A stretch of DNA of 64,000 nt from Apostichopus japonicus (GCF_037975245.1 NC_092576.1:24825611-24889610); one strand, 5' to 3'. Shown: positions 43,357 through 56,283, counted from the first letter of the stretch. Program-made: numbers and translations. The notes: generated from the letters alone by a model not told the origin.

Positions 43357-43897
43357 TTTCCGGATATGTTCCCTTACTTCCTCCTATGGATACAGCGGAA
43401 TCCGACGGAATGGTCGTTTGACAGGTATTTCATCGGTGAGAGGTATCTTGCGGGAGACACCCTCTGCATTGCCCAGGTCGTCATCTGATGTAGCAAATAT
43501 CTCAGCATTTATCGCCAGAAGGGCAACAGCTTTGATCTTCTGTCAGGCTATCAGGGGGAGGAACTTTCAAGCAGGGCTCTCTCTGTGCAGTATCGACAGA
43601 ACCATGCTGCACACATGCTGCACACTCGACTTTACTTTTGTGACAGAAAGTGAGTCATCAAGAAGAACGGATGGGACTTCCAGCTTCTCCAGAGGTGTTC
43701 GGGGCTGTAAAACAACATTCTCTTTAGTGAGGTTTAGTACCTGCAGATTCAATTTCCTACCAGTCCGGTTTAACGTTGATCCAACAAACCCATAGGCAAT
43801 TAGGTTAGTGGTTCCAACTCAACCTCATCAGAACCATGCACAACAGGACAGGACTGAGACTGAGATCACTTTAACTTACTCAGGTGGCACGATAACT

Positions 43898-44242
43898 CTA
43901 GCCCCGTAGACTCTCACCAGTCCTTGAATATTTGGTTGGGGTTTGGCTTTTGGTGAATCTGCTGTACAAGATAGCTGAGCCAATATCCTTGATGACATTT
44001 AGGCCAACCAACATGGACGGGTCTATGTCCGATGCTAATACCAGAATTCCTCTGCGAACTATAATTTCTTCCCCAAGCTGAAAACACTTCTTTGATATGA
44101 TGGTTACCTCAGAGCCTGTATCCAATACTGCTTTGACCGCCTTTCCATTTGCATACACCGTCGTGGTTGGGAATGCACTGACAATCGTTACTCCTTGTGA
44201 GCCCTGTTGCTCTTGACCTGGACCACCCAGTACCTGGCTCAC
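43898..44242 (-). pseudogene. Gypsy protease fragment
   Basis: The frame holds AVLDTGSEVTIIS, the D-T-G-S active-site motif of retropepsins with a hydrophobic strand before it, and then a second hydrophobic strand (GLNVIKDIG). It overlaps the end of the gag-like frame and is separated from reverse transcriptase by stops. Confidence 0.8.
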
Positions 44243-45200
44243 GGAACTGGGCGAGCTTAATTTCCCGATGAAACATTAATGGGAGTTGGGTTCGGGCATT
44301 CTGACGCATAATGCCCCATTTGGTGGTATCGTCTACATTCAATATCTTTCTTATCAGGTCTGGGCCGCCCCTACCTTTAAATCGATGAATCCCTCTCTCC
44401 AATCTTTCTAGCCTTAATACAATCTCTCCTTGCTGCACCATAATGGCTTCGATGACATCTACCAGGGTCTGGAAAGTGCTGGCAACTTTTTCCACTACAG
44501 CAGAAAGTTGGTGAGTATCAGCTTCAGTACTGTGAACAGCAGCTCGTTGGATACGCCTTGGGACGAAATCACTCTCCTCTTTCGCCAAATTCAGCGTCCG
44601 GTCCCTTAATTTGATAAAGGATATGCCCGGATCTTCTTTCATGAGCCTTGTAAGTTCCCGTCGCAACACCCCATCTATCAACCGATCCCGAAACTGTTCT
44701 TGATGACAGTTTCAGGCTTTCGGGCACCAGGGATCTTCGCAAGCTCATCCGCAAGAGCCATCAATTTAAAGTCAAAATCTGATACGGTCTCGCTATCTTT
44801 CTGTACCCTACTACAGATCTCGCGCATCACGGAACCTTGACTACTCCGTTCTCCAAAGGTCTAACAGAGCGTGTGGAGGATGGCATCTGCATCGGTGGAC
44901 ACCTTTTCTGGCTGGTGCCTTATCTCTTGCCCGGCTAGGTATGACATCAGAAAGACAGTTGCCTAGGTCCCTCGCAATCTTCTCAGCTTTACTTACTGCT
45001 GTACGGATGTCTTCCACGAAGGTCATCACTGGCAGGCCATCGGTCCCGGTGAAAGTTTACTTGGTAAAACGTATACTGTCTTAGGTTGCACTTCTGTTTT
45101 CCCACCTTTGTCCTGTTCAGTGCTGCAGTCAGCCCATCCAACTGGTGCTGGAGAACCCTAAGAGCCATGGACGACATACTGCCACCGTCCTTTATCTCGT

Positions 45201-45716
45201 TGATGCCTTATAGTTGTTCTGCATGGATCCAACTTCTGAAACCATTTGTGAGGATACGCAGGCAATAATAAGCAGAAGAGAGTGCCAATTACTACCACCG
45301 CTAGTTCTGGTGGTCAAGTGGTTTATTATTTCTTCTCTCACTTAGCATGTTCAAGATTATTTCAAAACTACAAAAACAAAAAGGACGGTGCAGCACCTTC
45401 GGGTGGTTTCCCTCAACTACGTCTTAAAAGCGACCTTTTTTGGTTATAACTCTAAATGTGAAACGACAGAGCGTTTATGTGTCTTGTCAAATATAATGTA
45501 TAAAGCATGTCCTCGTGCAGCAACGAACGCCGAAAGGGACAAATGTACAACCAAAACATGGCTCCCTGTCCGATTCACTACAAAGGCATTAACACAGAAG
45601 TGTTACCGTGTGGAACCAAGTCAGTAAATAAGTTCTGAAATGATAAGCCTACCTATATTTCTACTCCTAAATCTTCAAGTTACCACTATTTTTCTCGGAT
45701 TGTCGACTTTATACGC
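45201..45716. other. Sequence beyond the Gypsy gag, no LTR recognised
   Basis: This region would hold the 5' LTR of the Gypsy element on the minus strand. I could not find a matching copy on the other side, so no LTR is called. A 79-codon plus-strand frame (45388-45627) has no recognisable motif. Confidence 0.3.
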
Positions 45717-45913
45717 CAGTGCCTTTCAATCATAAGGTCCCTAGTTCGAGTCACTCCTAGAAAATAATGTATGTCGTCCAGTTACAGAGTTGTTGACAAT
45801 TGACAGATTATAACCATGGACGTTAAATATGAATGTAAGAGACTGACTTGGGTAAGCTTGCGGCTTTGATAAGCCAATGATGGCTTCTTCGCGAGTTCCT
45901 GCTTGCAGAGGGA
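45717..45913 (+). mobile_element. tRNA-derived SINE, 5'-truncated copy
   Basis: It starts near GTGCCTTTCAATCATAAGGT and contains CTAGTTCGAGTCACTC (B-box) and the same body as the copy at 8196-8412, including GCGGCTTTGATAAGCC and GATGGCTTCTTCGCGAG. The A-box part is missing or too diverged to see. Confidence 0.7.
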
Positions 45914-46955
45914 TCTAAAGTAATTGCACATACATATACCGAAAACTCGACCATTTGGATTTCGAAATCTTGTGTGCATTTCGATATTGTACTTTTATTG
46001 TAAAATTTGTTACGTAAAGTATGCCCGAAGGATCAACGAGTATGTCTTAAATCATATTAACGTTTTCGGATAAATTTCCACTTTTTGTCACATTTTGACT
46101 TGTTTCTATGTATTTTACTTTTTATGTCCGAATATCGACATATTTGAAGATGATTTTTTTGTTCCTAAAACATGCAAATAAACTTTGCAAATGTCAGTGT
46201 ATAATTTGTAGAGATTTTGAGATGAAAAAAAAATCGATAGCTTATGAGTTATAGTAAGATATGAAACGACAAAAGGGTCATATTTGCCAGAAACATTATT
46301 CGCTCCGCCCCATTACAGTAGGAGAGAGGCCCTATCCATTCTGCCTCCCCTCATCTCTATTCTCTTCTCTGCCTCGCCCTTCTCCTCCGCCTCTCCCTAC
46401 CTTCGTCTGTTTCTACGACTTTCCCATTCATGAAAAAAAAAAAACATCGACGGGATACAAACTCCAATTAACTTCTGTGGGACACTGCGAATATCTGCCT
46501 GCCTGTTCTGTAATAGTTGTGTACACCCGTTCTGGTACGTCATACAATAAGTCAATGCTGAGGTTAGATTCAAAGTTTTCGACAATAGAAAAGTTGACCT
46601 GTGACGTACTTCCGTTTTCAAGATCCCTCTCTAGAATTCCTATAGCAGTGGTGCGAAATGGATAGTGTAAATTACTTGTAAAAGTTGTTGATGACGGCTA
46701 CTTAGGCTGAAGAGTAACCTGAAGATGACGGCAAGTGGGCAGCATGGGCTTGAAGCCTGGACGTAGAGATTGACTTTTAATGTATTCATTTGAATTGAAC
46801 ATTTTACGTTTGAGAAAATTATATAAGCCAGGCTTTGTTGCGGATTGTAGCTGACGCAGATTAGGCCCCAAGACGTAGCCTAAGGTACTGTAGGCCTAAC
46901 AGCATAACCGTTAGCCTAGTAATGGTTGGTGAATTACTCTGTTGAATAGCTATGT
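45914..46955. other. Intergenic, no gene seen
   Basis: Unique sequence. A plus-strand frame of 134 codons at 46261-46665 overlaps a CT-rich stretch and shows no conserved motif. Nothing else was recognised. Confidence 0.35.
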
Positions 46956-48794
46956 TTAAACGAAATTCGGGGTCATGGGGGGGGGGCATAAATTTTGATA
47001 AGGATTAAATTTCTAGTGGAGGTGCTTATATGTATTTTGAAAGGAAGGAAAGTGATAGTCATAGTTCTAACATTATCAGGAGACATGCTAAGGTACATAG
47101 TTTCAGGGATAAGCTGAAGATTTTCTTTACCAATGCTAGAAGTATTCGTAACATTTTTTGCTGAATTTACTGTTCTTCTTGAGGATCTGAAACCTGATGT
47201 GTTTGGTATCACAGAATCTTGGTTAAGGGAAGACATTGATAGTGCTGAGGTTTCTTACCCTGGGTATGTTGTGTATCGTCAGGACAGGAGGGATACTCCT
47301 AATGGAATTGGTGGGGGAGTTTTACTGCATGTCATGGATGATATGAAAGTGTTGAGAAATCTCAGTTGCAAGGTTCTCTTGTAAATTCTGTCTGGTGTGA
47401 GTTGTCTACAGACAACTCCAAGAGGTCCAGTGATGTTATAACTGTTGGCGCTGTTTACCGTTCTCCTAACAGCAGCGAAGATGACGATGTCATGCTGATT
47501 GGTTCAATTAGAAAGGCTGCTAAACGCGATGTCGTTATAATGGGCGACTTTAATTTTCCTGACATTAATTGGATAGACGGTTCCATTAGTAGGAAGGGTA
47601 GTAACTTTCTACATTTTGTTCAAGATTGCTTTTACATCAGCATGTTACTTTCCCTACAAGGGGAGGGGGGGGGATAACATCCTGGATCTTGTTTTGATCT
47701 TTGATCCAAGCAATGTTGTTGATTTGACGGGTTTAAGAAAACTAGGAACTAGCGATCATGATATACTAGCTTTTAAAGTTGTTTGCAAGGTTGTAAATGC
47801 TGTTAGCAAGGAGAAATTCTCTGATTTTTCGAGATCAGATACATAGGCAATTGAAACTTTACTAAAGGGTACAGACTGAGATTGGATTAATTTGTTTAGA
47901 AATATGAGTGCTTCTCAATCTTGGATCTGGTTAGTTGGTAAGTTAAAGGTCATTATGGTCACTATGTTCCATAGAAGAATCGTCATCGTAAAAGCAGCAT
48001 GCCTTCCTGGATGAATAAGAAAGTGAGATGTGCAATTAGGCAAAAATATAGAATGTGGAAGTTGTTTAGGAGGGCTAATTCTGAAACTCTTTTGGCCAAA
48101 TTTAAAATTCATCAGCTGAGTGTAAAATGCTAAGTCTCTGATGCAAAAGTGAATTTCGAAAGTAAGATTGCCCTAAATATTAAGGATAACCCAAAGGCTT
48201 TCTTGTCTTATGTCAGGTCAAAGCAGAAAGTTAAAGATGCTATTTTTGCTCTTAGGGCACCACAGGCAGATGATATAGTTACTGATTGTCAGGATCTTGC
48301 AGATCGTTTGAACAACTATTTTGTGTCGGTTTTTAGAAAGGAAGATATTTTAGTATTCCAAATTTTCAGGGGGAAAGGGATCGTCCTAAACTAGATACGA
48401 TCTTATTTTTGGATGAGGTTGTCTTAAAGGAGCTGCTTTGTCTAAATGTTTCTAAAGCTTCTGGACCTGATGCAATCCATCCATACAGTATTTGTTGAAG
48501 ACTTTTGCGCACCATTTCTGCGTTCCACTCTCATTGGAAGTTTAGCAAATTTATGAATGAAGGTTATGTTCCTAAGGACTGGATATGTGCTAATATAAAC
48601 CAAATTTTCAAGAAGGTTGACAAGTCTTAGCCCTGTTCTTATAGGCCCGTTAATCTCACAAGTGTTGTTGTAAGTTCATGGAGTCTATTGTTAAAAGTCT
48701 ATGGTCAGTCACTTCAGCAGTCAGTCTTTGATCAGAGAGTGTCAACATGGCTTTTGTCAAAAAAAGCTCTTGTCTCATTAATATTCTTTAATTT

Positions 48795-49085
48795 TTGGAA
48801 GATGTAACAAGCTCACTAAATTGGCAGAAGTCTGTAGATGTTGTGTTCCTGGATTTCCAGAAGGCCTTCGATAAAGGTCCCCACCAACGTCTTTTACTGA
48901 GGCTGAAGAGTATGGGTGTCAATGGGAATTTACTATCTTGGATCGAGAATTGGCTTGGTAATAGGAAACAGAGGTTCGTAATTAAAGGATGTGCTTCTTC
49001 TTGGCAAGACGATACTAGTGGGGTTCCACAAGGGTCTGTTTTGGGTCCCTTGTTGTTTGTTGCCTATATAAATAACATCGACTGA
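48795..49085 (+). pseudogene. LINE reverse transcriptase core fragment
   Basis: The longest clean stretch of the relic: FLDFQKAFDK (motif A with its Asp), a conserved WIENWLGNRKQRFVIKG stretch, then SGVPQGSVLGPLLF (motif B). The FADDTKLY motif C follows after a stop at about 49083. Confidence 0.9.
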
Positions 49086-49975
49086 GATATTTTGTGTACA
49101 GCTAACAAGTTTGCTGATGACACCAAATTGTATTCTGAGGTCTCTTCCAAAAGCGATTGTGGATAAGGTTGTTTCCTTGTCTCAGGGCTGGCAAATGCTT
49201 TTTAATTTTGATAAATGCAAGGTAATGCACGTTGGTAGTAATAACCAAAACTTTACATACAATCTTAATGTTGTGGAGTTACATTAGGTCTCTGTTGAAA
49301 GAGACCTAGGTATCTACATTCACTCATCTCTGCAACCTTCTAAACATTGTCTTGAAGCTGCTAAAAGAGGGTTTTAGGTATGATCAAGAGGAACTTCAGT
49401 TTTCTGAAAGAGGACATCGTAGTTAGGCTTTATAAGCAGTTGGTTAGGCCTCATCTGGAGCATGCTGTGCAGGCTTGGAACCCATATTTTGCTAAGGATA
49501 AGGAAGTAATGAAAAGGTCCAGAGGAGGGCTACTAGGATGATTAGTTCCTTAAAGAGTGTTCCTTATTATAGGCGGTTACAACTGTTGAATCTCACCACA
49601 CTGGAGCTTAGGAGGTTACGTGAGTACTTGATTCAGGTTTTCAAGATTGTGTATGGTTTTGACAATTTATCCTTTACCGACTTTTTCATGTTTGCTAAAC
49701 AGTAGTTGTACCAGAGGTCATTGTCTTAAACTCCAAAAGTCACATAGTAGGGTTAATATTCGTCATAACTTTTTTCTAATAGGGTTGTGAATAAGTGGAA
49801 CGGTTTGCCTGAGAAAATTGTACTTGCAAGTAGTGTCAATGGGTTTAAGAATGCTTTGGACAAGCACTTTAAGCATTATAATCGGGTCTGAGTGTTAGTG
49901 TCTTCAGTTATTTTTCTCTCTATAGGGTCCTTGATGGGGAGTTAAGTGTCCCTCCTGATCCTTTTCTTTGCTTAA

Positions 49976-50018
49976 CTCAACTCAAATCAACTCAACTCAA
50001 CTCAACTCAACTCAACTA
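49976..50018 (+). repeat. CTCAA microsatellite at the LINE 3' end
   Basis: About eight copies of ACTCA with one TCAAATCA interruption directly follow the LINE sequence. They mark the probable end of the element. Confidence 0.85.
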
Positions 50019-50817
50019 TCTTGAAACAAATCTACACAAAATAATTATAATTCCTTAAAATCATAATTGTAAAAGGGAATTCCATACTAATTCAACATCA
50101 ATTCAATGTAGGGAATATTAACCTTATATAATATAACCAAACAAGATTTGGACAAAATACATTCTACAGAGAAACATTTAATATACATGTCCTCCAACAT
50201 GCAGCCCAACATTAAATTAACTTTCTCTCTGTATACCTGCCAGGCTACCACAAATATCCTATCCATTTTTTCATAATTGGTTAGAATCAGATAAATAAAA
50301 TGTATGCAATTGTGAACACTTCAATTTCTCTCGAAATTGAATCTTAGCAACGCTAATTCATTAGGCAACCTAACACAGTGAAGCCATAGACTCTTAGCAA
50401 ATTTCGATCTATAACTTACACAGAAATTGACCTAAAACAACATTTTAACCCACAAATTAGTGCTAAACAATAAATTACATGATTTTTTAAATGATCAACT
50501 CACTAGGTAGCACCAGCTTTACAACTATCGAAACTTCACGTAAGGCTCAATATTAATAACTTTTGCCCAGCTGAAATTGGCACGTTGCTTGGACAACAAT
50601 TGAGAGTGATGTGCCCACATGGGTGCAGAACAGTGAGATACATACACTGACTCGACGTCAGGATATTACCATAACACCTTACTTTTCACAATGTAATATT
50701 CCTTGATGTAGCAATACATGTGAATGTTAATAAATTACAAAAATTTCAAGATAATTTATAAAATCTAAACAACTTAAACCACATAACTGCTCAAATATCC
50801 TTAAGAGGCCATCATGG
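50019..50817. other. Intergenic, no gene seen
   Basis: AT-rich unique sequence between the LINE and the candidate LTR. No feature was recognised. Confidence 0.4.
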
Positions 50818-51896
50818 TGTAACGCGCCGTCCTCGGTGGTGGGCGCAAGGAAGAGTGGAAATGCGGGAAAACAGGAATGAGGCTGTCGACAGGAGATATT
50901 AAAGTTTACCCGTTTATTTACGATCTATATACATGTCAAGATGGTGCACAGTGGTCGTGCATTACAGAGGCAATTATTAAATACGCAACCAAGTTTTAAC
51001 ACATGCTCAGAAGTCGATGAAGTTAAATGCAACACAGTACACGACACGGAGGGCAGAACGATAGACTACGGCGCTGAAGATTGGGCTATGGTGAACTGCT
51101 GCGCAGTCGGCGGAATGGTGAACAGCGGCGCAGTCGGCGGATTGGTGAACAGCGGCGCAGTTGGCGGATTGATGAACGGCGGCGCAGTCGGCGGAATGGT
51201 GAACAGCGGCGCAGTTGGCGGATTGGTGAACTGCGGCGCAGTCGGCGGAATGGTGAACAGCGGCGCAGTTGGCGGATTGGTGAACTGCGGCGCAGTTGGC
51301 GGATTGGTGAACTGCGGCGAAGTGTTGAACCTGGTCTTCTAGGTTATTTTACTCGTCGTCCGATCCGACTTCCTGGGCTGGTCCACCACTGTTTTTGCCA
51401 ATAGATGACTCGTTCGTCTCCTAACTCATGGTCACAATCGTTCTACCCCTCCTATTCCGAGCCGGGAACCGCCCTTTCGTTCGAGCCCGTAGTTGCTTTT
51501 AAACAGAAACTACTTCCTATACCTATAACGTGTGAACCTACACTTAAACCTATTAGAAACATAAACCACGCCCAGTCTACAACCATCAACCAATAAAACA
51601 TGATTAAATACGACATGCGTGCTGGTTGAGATTTACCCAGACCTAACATTTTTGGCCTCTGGAACGTAAACTAGACGTCCTACTCCGTGACCTCCAAATC
51701 GGTCAACACGAGAGAGTTCCCCCTTAACAGTTGTTCATAAATCAAGCAAGTGACACCCCCTTATAAGATTTTATCTAACAAACAATTCCCGTAAAGCGTC
51801 TAATAATGTAAAGAATCAACCCAAGTTTAAATATTTGATTGGATAAAATACATGTTTACGCTAACGACAAACAAGGAGCTTTGACGTGTCGTTACA
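50818..51896. mobile_element. Candidate solo LTR
   Basis: The segment begins TGTAACGCGCCG and ends CGTGTCGTTACA, the TG...CA ends of an LTR with a 7-bp inverted TGTAACG/CGTTACA. It is about 1.08 kb, more GC-rich than its flanks in the first half, and has CTTATAAGAT near 51758. The flanking five bases (CATGG and TCGGA) do not match, so a target duplication is lacking. An alternative is an unrelated GC-rich block. Confidence 0.35.
51085..51330 (+). repeat. 27-bp GC-rich tandem repeat, 9 copies, open in frame
   Basis: The unit is GTGAACAGCGGCGCAGTCGG plus CGGATTG. It lies in a 133-codon plus-strand frame (50941-51342) reading VNSGAVGGM/L repeatedly, and a second frame is also open and Arg-rich. 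No homology is known to me and no promoter or splice logic supports expression, so I list it as a repeat and not as a gene. Confidence 0.9.
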
Positions 51897-52027
51897 TCGG
51901 ATATTCAATAAGTAAATAGTTGCTTCGTGAGGCAGTACGTCCTGGACATGTGAGAGTCACATGCAAGGCCAACTAGTGTAACCCACACTTAGACATATTA
52001 AAATGGCACCATGAATTTCTACTTTAC

Positions 52028-55000
52028 TACGATAGGAACCAAAGTCTGTAAAATGAAGCTCTGAAAACAAACAATTTTTTTTTCAAAACTCTACGAAAGA
52101 ATGTTGATGACGTGCGTGTAATTTTACAAGCCACGCAAAAGTCTATGAATATGTTGAGTGTTCATATGAGTGATCAGTAACAAGAAATCCGTAGTCATAA
52201 CCGTGAACGTTTTACTATGATTTTCTACTGACCCGTGTCATGCTTGAACAATAATCGGAATTCACAGACATAATAAGTGCTGAAAACGTGAAAGAAAGCA
52301 AGACAATGGAGAAGGATTCGCTCAAAATCGTTTTACTAATGACAAAAGAAATATAAATTCACTTAGCAACAGCAACGTCATTTTGCTTCGGGCAATGTCT
52401 AGTTTATCACAAGTACGAAGTATTTATACTTATATTGCGTCATTTGTACACTCTAACTTTGTTATATGCTCAAGTACAAAGATATTGTTAGGATTGTTCG
52501 AGATTCCAGAATATTATACAGTTATGGAAACGACAAAACACACACTTAGGTTGCCACCATTGCATGTTGTGACGCATCTATAGACATGGTATGTGTGTCC
52601 CCACCAGTGGAACAATTTCTTCTCCTGACTAATCCCCTTAAATAAATCATTCCGATTTATTACCACACCGTGTGAAAACTTATAATTGTTTTTTACTTTG
52701 ATTCAAAATATTGTACCTTTACTATTTCTTAATGACCACCCACGAGCCCCGCCCCCCCTCCCCAACCCCATCTCCATTCAACTCTTTTATTATTAAAAGC
52801 AGACGATAAAGGTAAGAGCATGGGAATATGGAACATTTAATTGTTGATGGGCTATTTAAATAAGCACTCTCCACAACTATAATAACCTGTACATACCTAC
52901 AATGACAGCTCAGGTCAAACGGCGAAGCAATATTTAATACAGAATACTAAACAAATGAAACCGATTAATCATGCTGTTATGACAATAAAAGAGTTATTAT
53001 CCAGTTCCTACGTATATAGAAATGGCGGCTGCCATATAACTGGCAGTATATATTCGTATTCAAAATGCAATTAGTACACTTTATGACCACAAGAAGTCTG
53101 TATGAAATGTGACAATGGTATGGAGATTTTAACAGGTGTGCTATTGTGAGCAGGCCTTGTTGCGTATACGGTGATGGTTGCTCCTGTCAGGGAAGAGAGT
53201 TGCGATTACATTCAAAAAGGAAGTATAGTATTACTACTACACTCTTAATTGTTCTGGTAATTTTTCCCACCAGAAATTCTAGTCAAAATAATTTTGACTA
53301 GAAAAGGTTCGGCTTGACAAGATATTCTCGTACGGTAACTCGTACGTTAATTTACAAGTTTATCAGCCGACAGCTGACAAGGTATCTGTAGTCACAGCTG
53401 AGTTTGCGCATTGCTTGTGGAATTCAGACGTTTGACCTAAACATTCTTGTCGGCGCGCAACCATCGGCTTAGACCAATGATACATCAAGTTAACGTACTA
53501 TCACAAGATGTTCAACGATGGACGATAACGAGGGCGATTTTGTGTCAAAAACAATTATACAATACTGGTTAACAAAATACATTTGACACATTAACAGTAC
53601 ATGCGACGTGTCCTGCAAACGTCCGTTCGTTTATGCAATGAGTATATCCGGTATATATAACACCCGTTGAAGTCATTCAGACTAAGATTTACGTTGCTGG
53701 GGAACATCAGTTCAAAATTGTTTATAATATGCACCAGGTTGTGTTTAGGCTTTTGTCGTTAGTTTACTAACGCTCTTAGGGCCTACGCTGTCCTGGTCGG
53801 CTAGATATAGCTAGGCCTAGTAGGGTGCTCCAACATGCCGTGCATTGAAGCCACGGATTTGATTGTAACTTGCACGATTATTTTACCTTATGCCATCGAA
53901 GTTTATTGTGGAGATATATGACTAATAAACTGTCACGAGTTTGTAAAAATTTACTCTTCTCTGTCATCTGTTTCCAAAGATAGAACTTTACTGTACTAAC
54001 GCCCTATGCCCTAGGCTAGTACTGAGTGATAGGAATATTTAGTAACGGTTCAACTTAAACTTAGATTAGGGCCTACATATGCATATAACCACTACTCTAA
54101 TGTGTATTGCAGTCACTGGATAGGCATTGGCTACAATAAACGTATAAAGGTTATGATATCGTTACAAACGAGAATGGTATAGAACTTCTTTCGTCAACAA
54201 ATGGCCTAACGTTACTAGTTGGGCTGAGCATAAATAAGTATATATCCTAATTAATATAATATATACTGATAATGATGGTGGGTTTGCCAGGTCTGGAGCA
54301 GCCTCCCTGATTTATTTTAGTAATATAACTTCCATTCTGAATATTTTGCTTGTGTGCCTACCAATATTTCAACAACAAACACTAATATGTATGTTTTTTT
54401 GTTTTGTTTTTTTTGCCAACCTGCAGGAGCCGTGCGAATCTAAATTAGTAAATGCTGATAGTGACTGATAGGCTACACGCAGATGCAGAAAGAACTTGTT
54501 TAGAATGCTAGCCAATCTAAATGACAATGGTTCCACAATAGTTAAAATACTAGGCCTAGCATAGGCCCCTAGACTTATATAACTGTTCAAAAGAACCTAT
54601 AAAAACTTGATTTTTCAATTTCAAAACCCCAAAATGGTGGCATGCTGTTTATTGCTGGCTTAGGCCTTATTTTAAAGACCCATAGGTCTAATCTAGTCAT
54701 GCGTAGGCTATTCTGGATGTTTACTAAAGTCAAAAGTTCAGGGTATGTATAATTTAGAATTACATTTTTTTGTACCTAACATCGCTGTGGCTGTGTTGCT
54801 GCGTATTCGCAGGCATGAAATAGCCATAGAAAAACGTATATGCCTAATTGACAACTTTATCTTGCTCGATGGAAATATCTAATTCCTGTATATTGTATTA
54901 TCACTGGGAAAGGAATTTTAACCAGTTACTCTGACCTATGGTAGCCTATAACTTGTGCACAGGCTACTAATTCACCCAATATTAAAATCAATCTTTTTTT

Positions 55001-55209
55001 AAACGTACACCCCTGTCACTGCGCCAGATCTATACACTTAACTGAGCCCAACTTTAGGTAGCTCTCAACCAATGGTGTATGTATATACAGAACGTGTTGA
55101 CGGTAATGATTTATAATAGAAACTATTAGGTTGCGTAGCTGTCAAAATGCAAGTTACTCAAATTGAAGTGCTTATTAGTACTTTGCATATTCTCTGACAT
55201 GAACTATTA
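52028..55209 (+). repeat. Diverged direct duplication, copy A (3.2 kb)
   Basis: From ATAGGAACCAAAGTCTGTAA to about TTGCATATTCTCTGACATG the sequence matches copy B (61703-63690) at roughly 80-90 percent by eye, in the same orientation. Copy A contains an additional 1.2 kb (about 53350-54550) absent from B. Shared landmarks include GAAAGAATGTTGATGACGTG, TGGCGGCTGCCATATAA and TTTTGACTAGAAAAGG. A 66-codon frame at 52383-52583 is partly conserved in B. Confidence 0.85.
53640..53700 (+). promoter_or_regulatory. Possible TATA-type core promoter
   Basis: CCGGTATATATAACACCC at about 53649 is followed about 25 bases later by GTCATTCAGACT, which resembles an initiator. The site lies in the 1.2-kb part unique to copy A. 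No gene downstream was recognised, so this rests on motif spacing alone. Confidence 0.2.
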
Positions 55210-56208
55210 AGCTTCAGCTGTGTTCCTGGAAAGTGTAGGCTGCCTGGCTAATACATTTTGCAAAGTAATCTTGTGGAATGCTGTGCACTGCTTATATTGG
55301 TGTTTATTTTCAAAATGTTGGTTCAACTTTTGTTATGATTCAAAACATATTTTAAATATAAAAAATATATAGGAACAGGCCAGCACCTGTAATATTGTTC
55401 TAGAACAAGCCCAACATATAAAATACTACCCCTTAAAGATCAGGGCTATAGAGAGTTGGGCATTTGAATTATCATCGGAATATTGCCATCGGAATATCGG
55501 AATATCCCGTTCAAACACAGACAAACAGTTGAAAAACTCTTCAATTTTGCAAACAGATCTTACCTCGCGCACCCTACACCTACTTTCAAATAGTTTATAA
55601 ATAACATTTTCTTTACCGGCTTTCTCACAAAAGTAATGCAATGAATTTCGGGATAGCGTCACAAAAGCGTTGTAAGAACAACTTTCACAATGTAGGTACT
55701 GTGCGCGTGTGCCTGTACGGATGGGCGTGTGCGTGTTTATACTTGTATTGTATTTATGTGCATTGTTTATGTATTGTATATTCTGGTGGAGGGGCGTGTC
55801 CACAGTTCTTATTACTAATATCTCGGTCACTTTTCAACCAATTTCCACATTTGGCCACAAATGATTAGAAATATATTAAATAATACGAATTCAACATTAA
55901 ATACACCAAAAATACTATTTTGAGTATGTTTTCCTAGATAAGCTATTTGGGGACCTAATTTGAATACATAATTAGCCCAAAATTAGTGAAAGTTATCATG
56001 TATGAAATCAACAATCGTTACCCTTTCCATTGATATACATTTTCATGTCCAAAATATTCCTATGAGTTGGTGTACTGCTTACTAAACTAGGTAACACTGC
56101 CTTGTAAAAGGAATATGCTAAAAAGGAGCTTACTAACGTGGGACCATACTGCCACTAAACAATGTGAATAAAATATGATTCAAAGTTTTACCCCTTTTAT
56201 TTACATAG
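55210..56208. other. Intergenic or intronic, no gene seen
   Basis: AT-rich sequence. A minus-strand 134-codon frame (55426-55830) has no motif I recognise and overlaps a plus-strand frame; it is probably chance. Confidence 0.35.
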
Positions 56209-56283
56209 GCTAGAGATCTTGCTAAAGTAGAAAGAGCAGTCGCAGGAGTTGCTAGTGGGTTTTGTGTCATCGATTATTTTTAG
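56209..56283 (+). CDS. Possible terminal exon of an unrecognised gene
   Basis: A good acceptor (TACCCCTTTTATTTACATAG) is followed by the frame ARDLAKVERAVAGVASGF and CVIDYF, then TAG. The composition looks protein-like, but the stretch is only 25 codons. A donor at 56258 (AGTGG|GTTTTG) would give an internal exon instead. No homologue is known to me. Confidence 0.25.
   Translation, partial: ARDLAKVERAVAGVASGFCVIDYF

Larger units (their letters stand above)
39703..45200 (-). pseudogene. Ty3/Gypsy retrotransposon relic (gag-protease-RT-RNase H-integrase)
   Basis: Read on the minus strand, the fragments appear in the normal Gypsy order. They are gag-like (about 45177-44110), aspartic protease with DTGSEVTIIS (about 44240-43900), reverse transcriptase with YLDDILVYS (43356-42892), a connection segment (42837-42616), RNase H with FKLEVDASLSGLGAVLYQ (about 42541-42050), integrase zinc finger with H2C2 ligands (about 41908-41560), an integrase core and a C-terminal tail at 40077-39703. 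Frameshifts and stops break every domain join, and three other elements or duplications interrupt it. Long terminal repeats were not identified. Gypsy-like elements move by reverse transcription and integration; this copy cannot encode a complete polyprotein as it stands. Confidence 0.9.
47040..50018 (+). pseudogene. CR1/Rex-like LINE relic (endonuclease and reverse transcriptase)
   Basis: The endonuclease part shows LKIFFTNARSIRN, LKPDVFGITESWL, GAVYRSPNS, VIMGDFNFPDINW and GTSDHDILAF, the order of an APE-type endonuclease. The reverse transcriptase part shows VFLDFQKAFDKGPHQRLL, SGVPQGSVLGPLLFVAYIN and FADDTKLYSEV, and ends with LYKQLVRPHLEHAVQAW. At least six frameshifts or stops split it. 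The 3' end carries tandem CTCAA (about 49976-50018), as in LINEs of the CR1/L2 group that end in short microsatellites. Clade assignment is inference from motif style. Confidence 0.88.

Noticed and set aside
45201-45716. 5' LTR of the Gypsy relic
   Set aside because: No matching sequence on the other side of the element and no clear primer-binding site, so no LTR can be supported.
55426-55830. 134-codon minus-strand frame
   Set aside because: No motif, no splice or promoter support, and overlap with a plus-strand frame; treated as chance.
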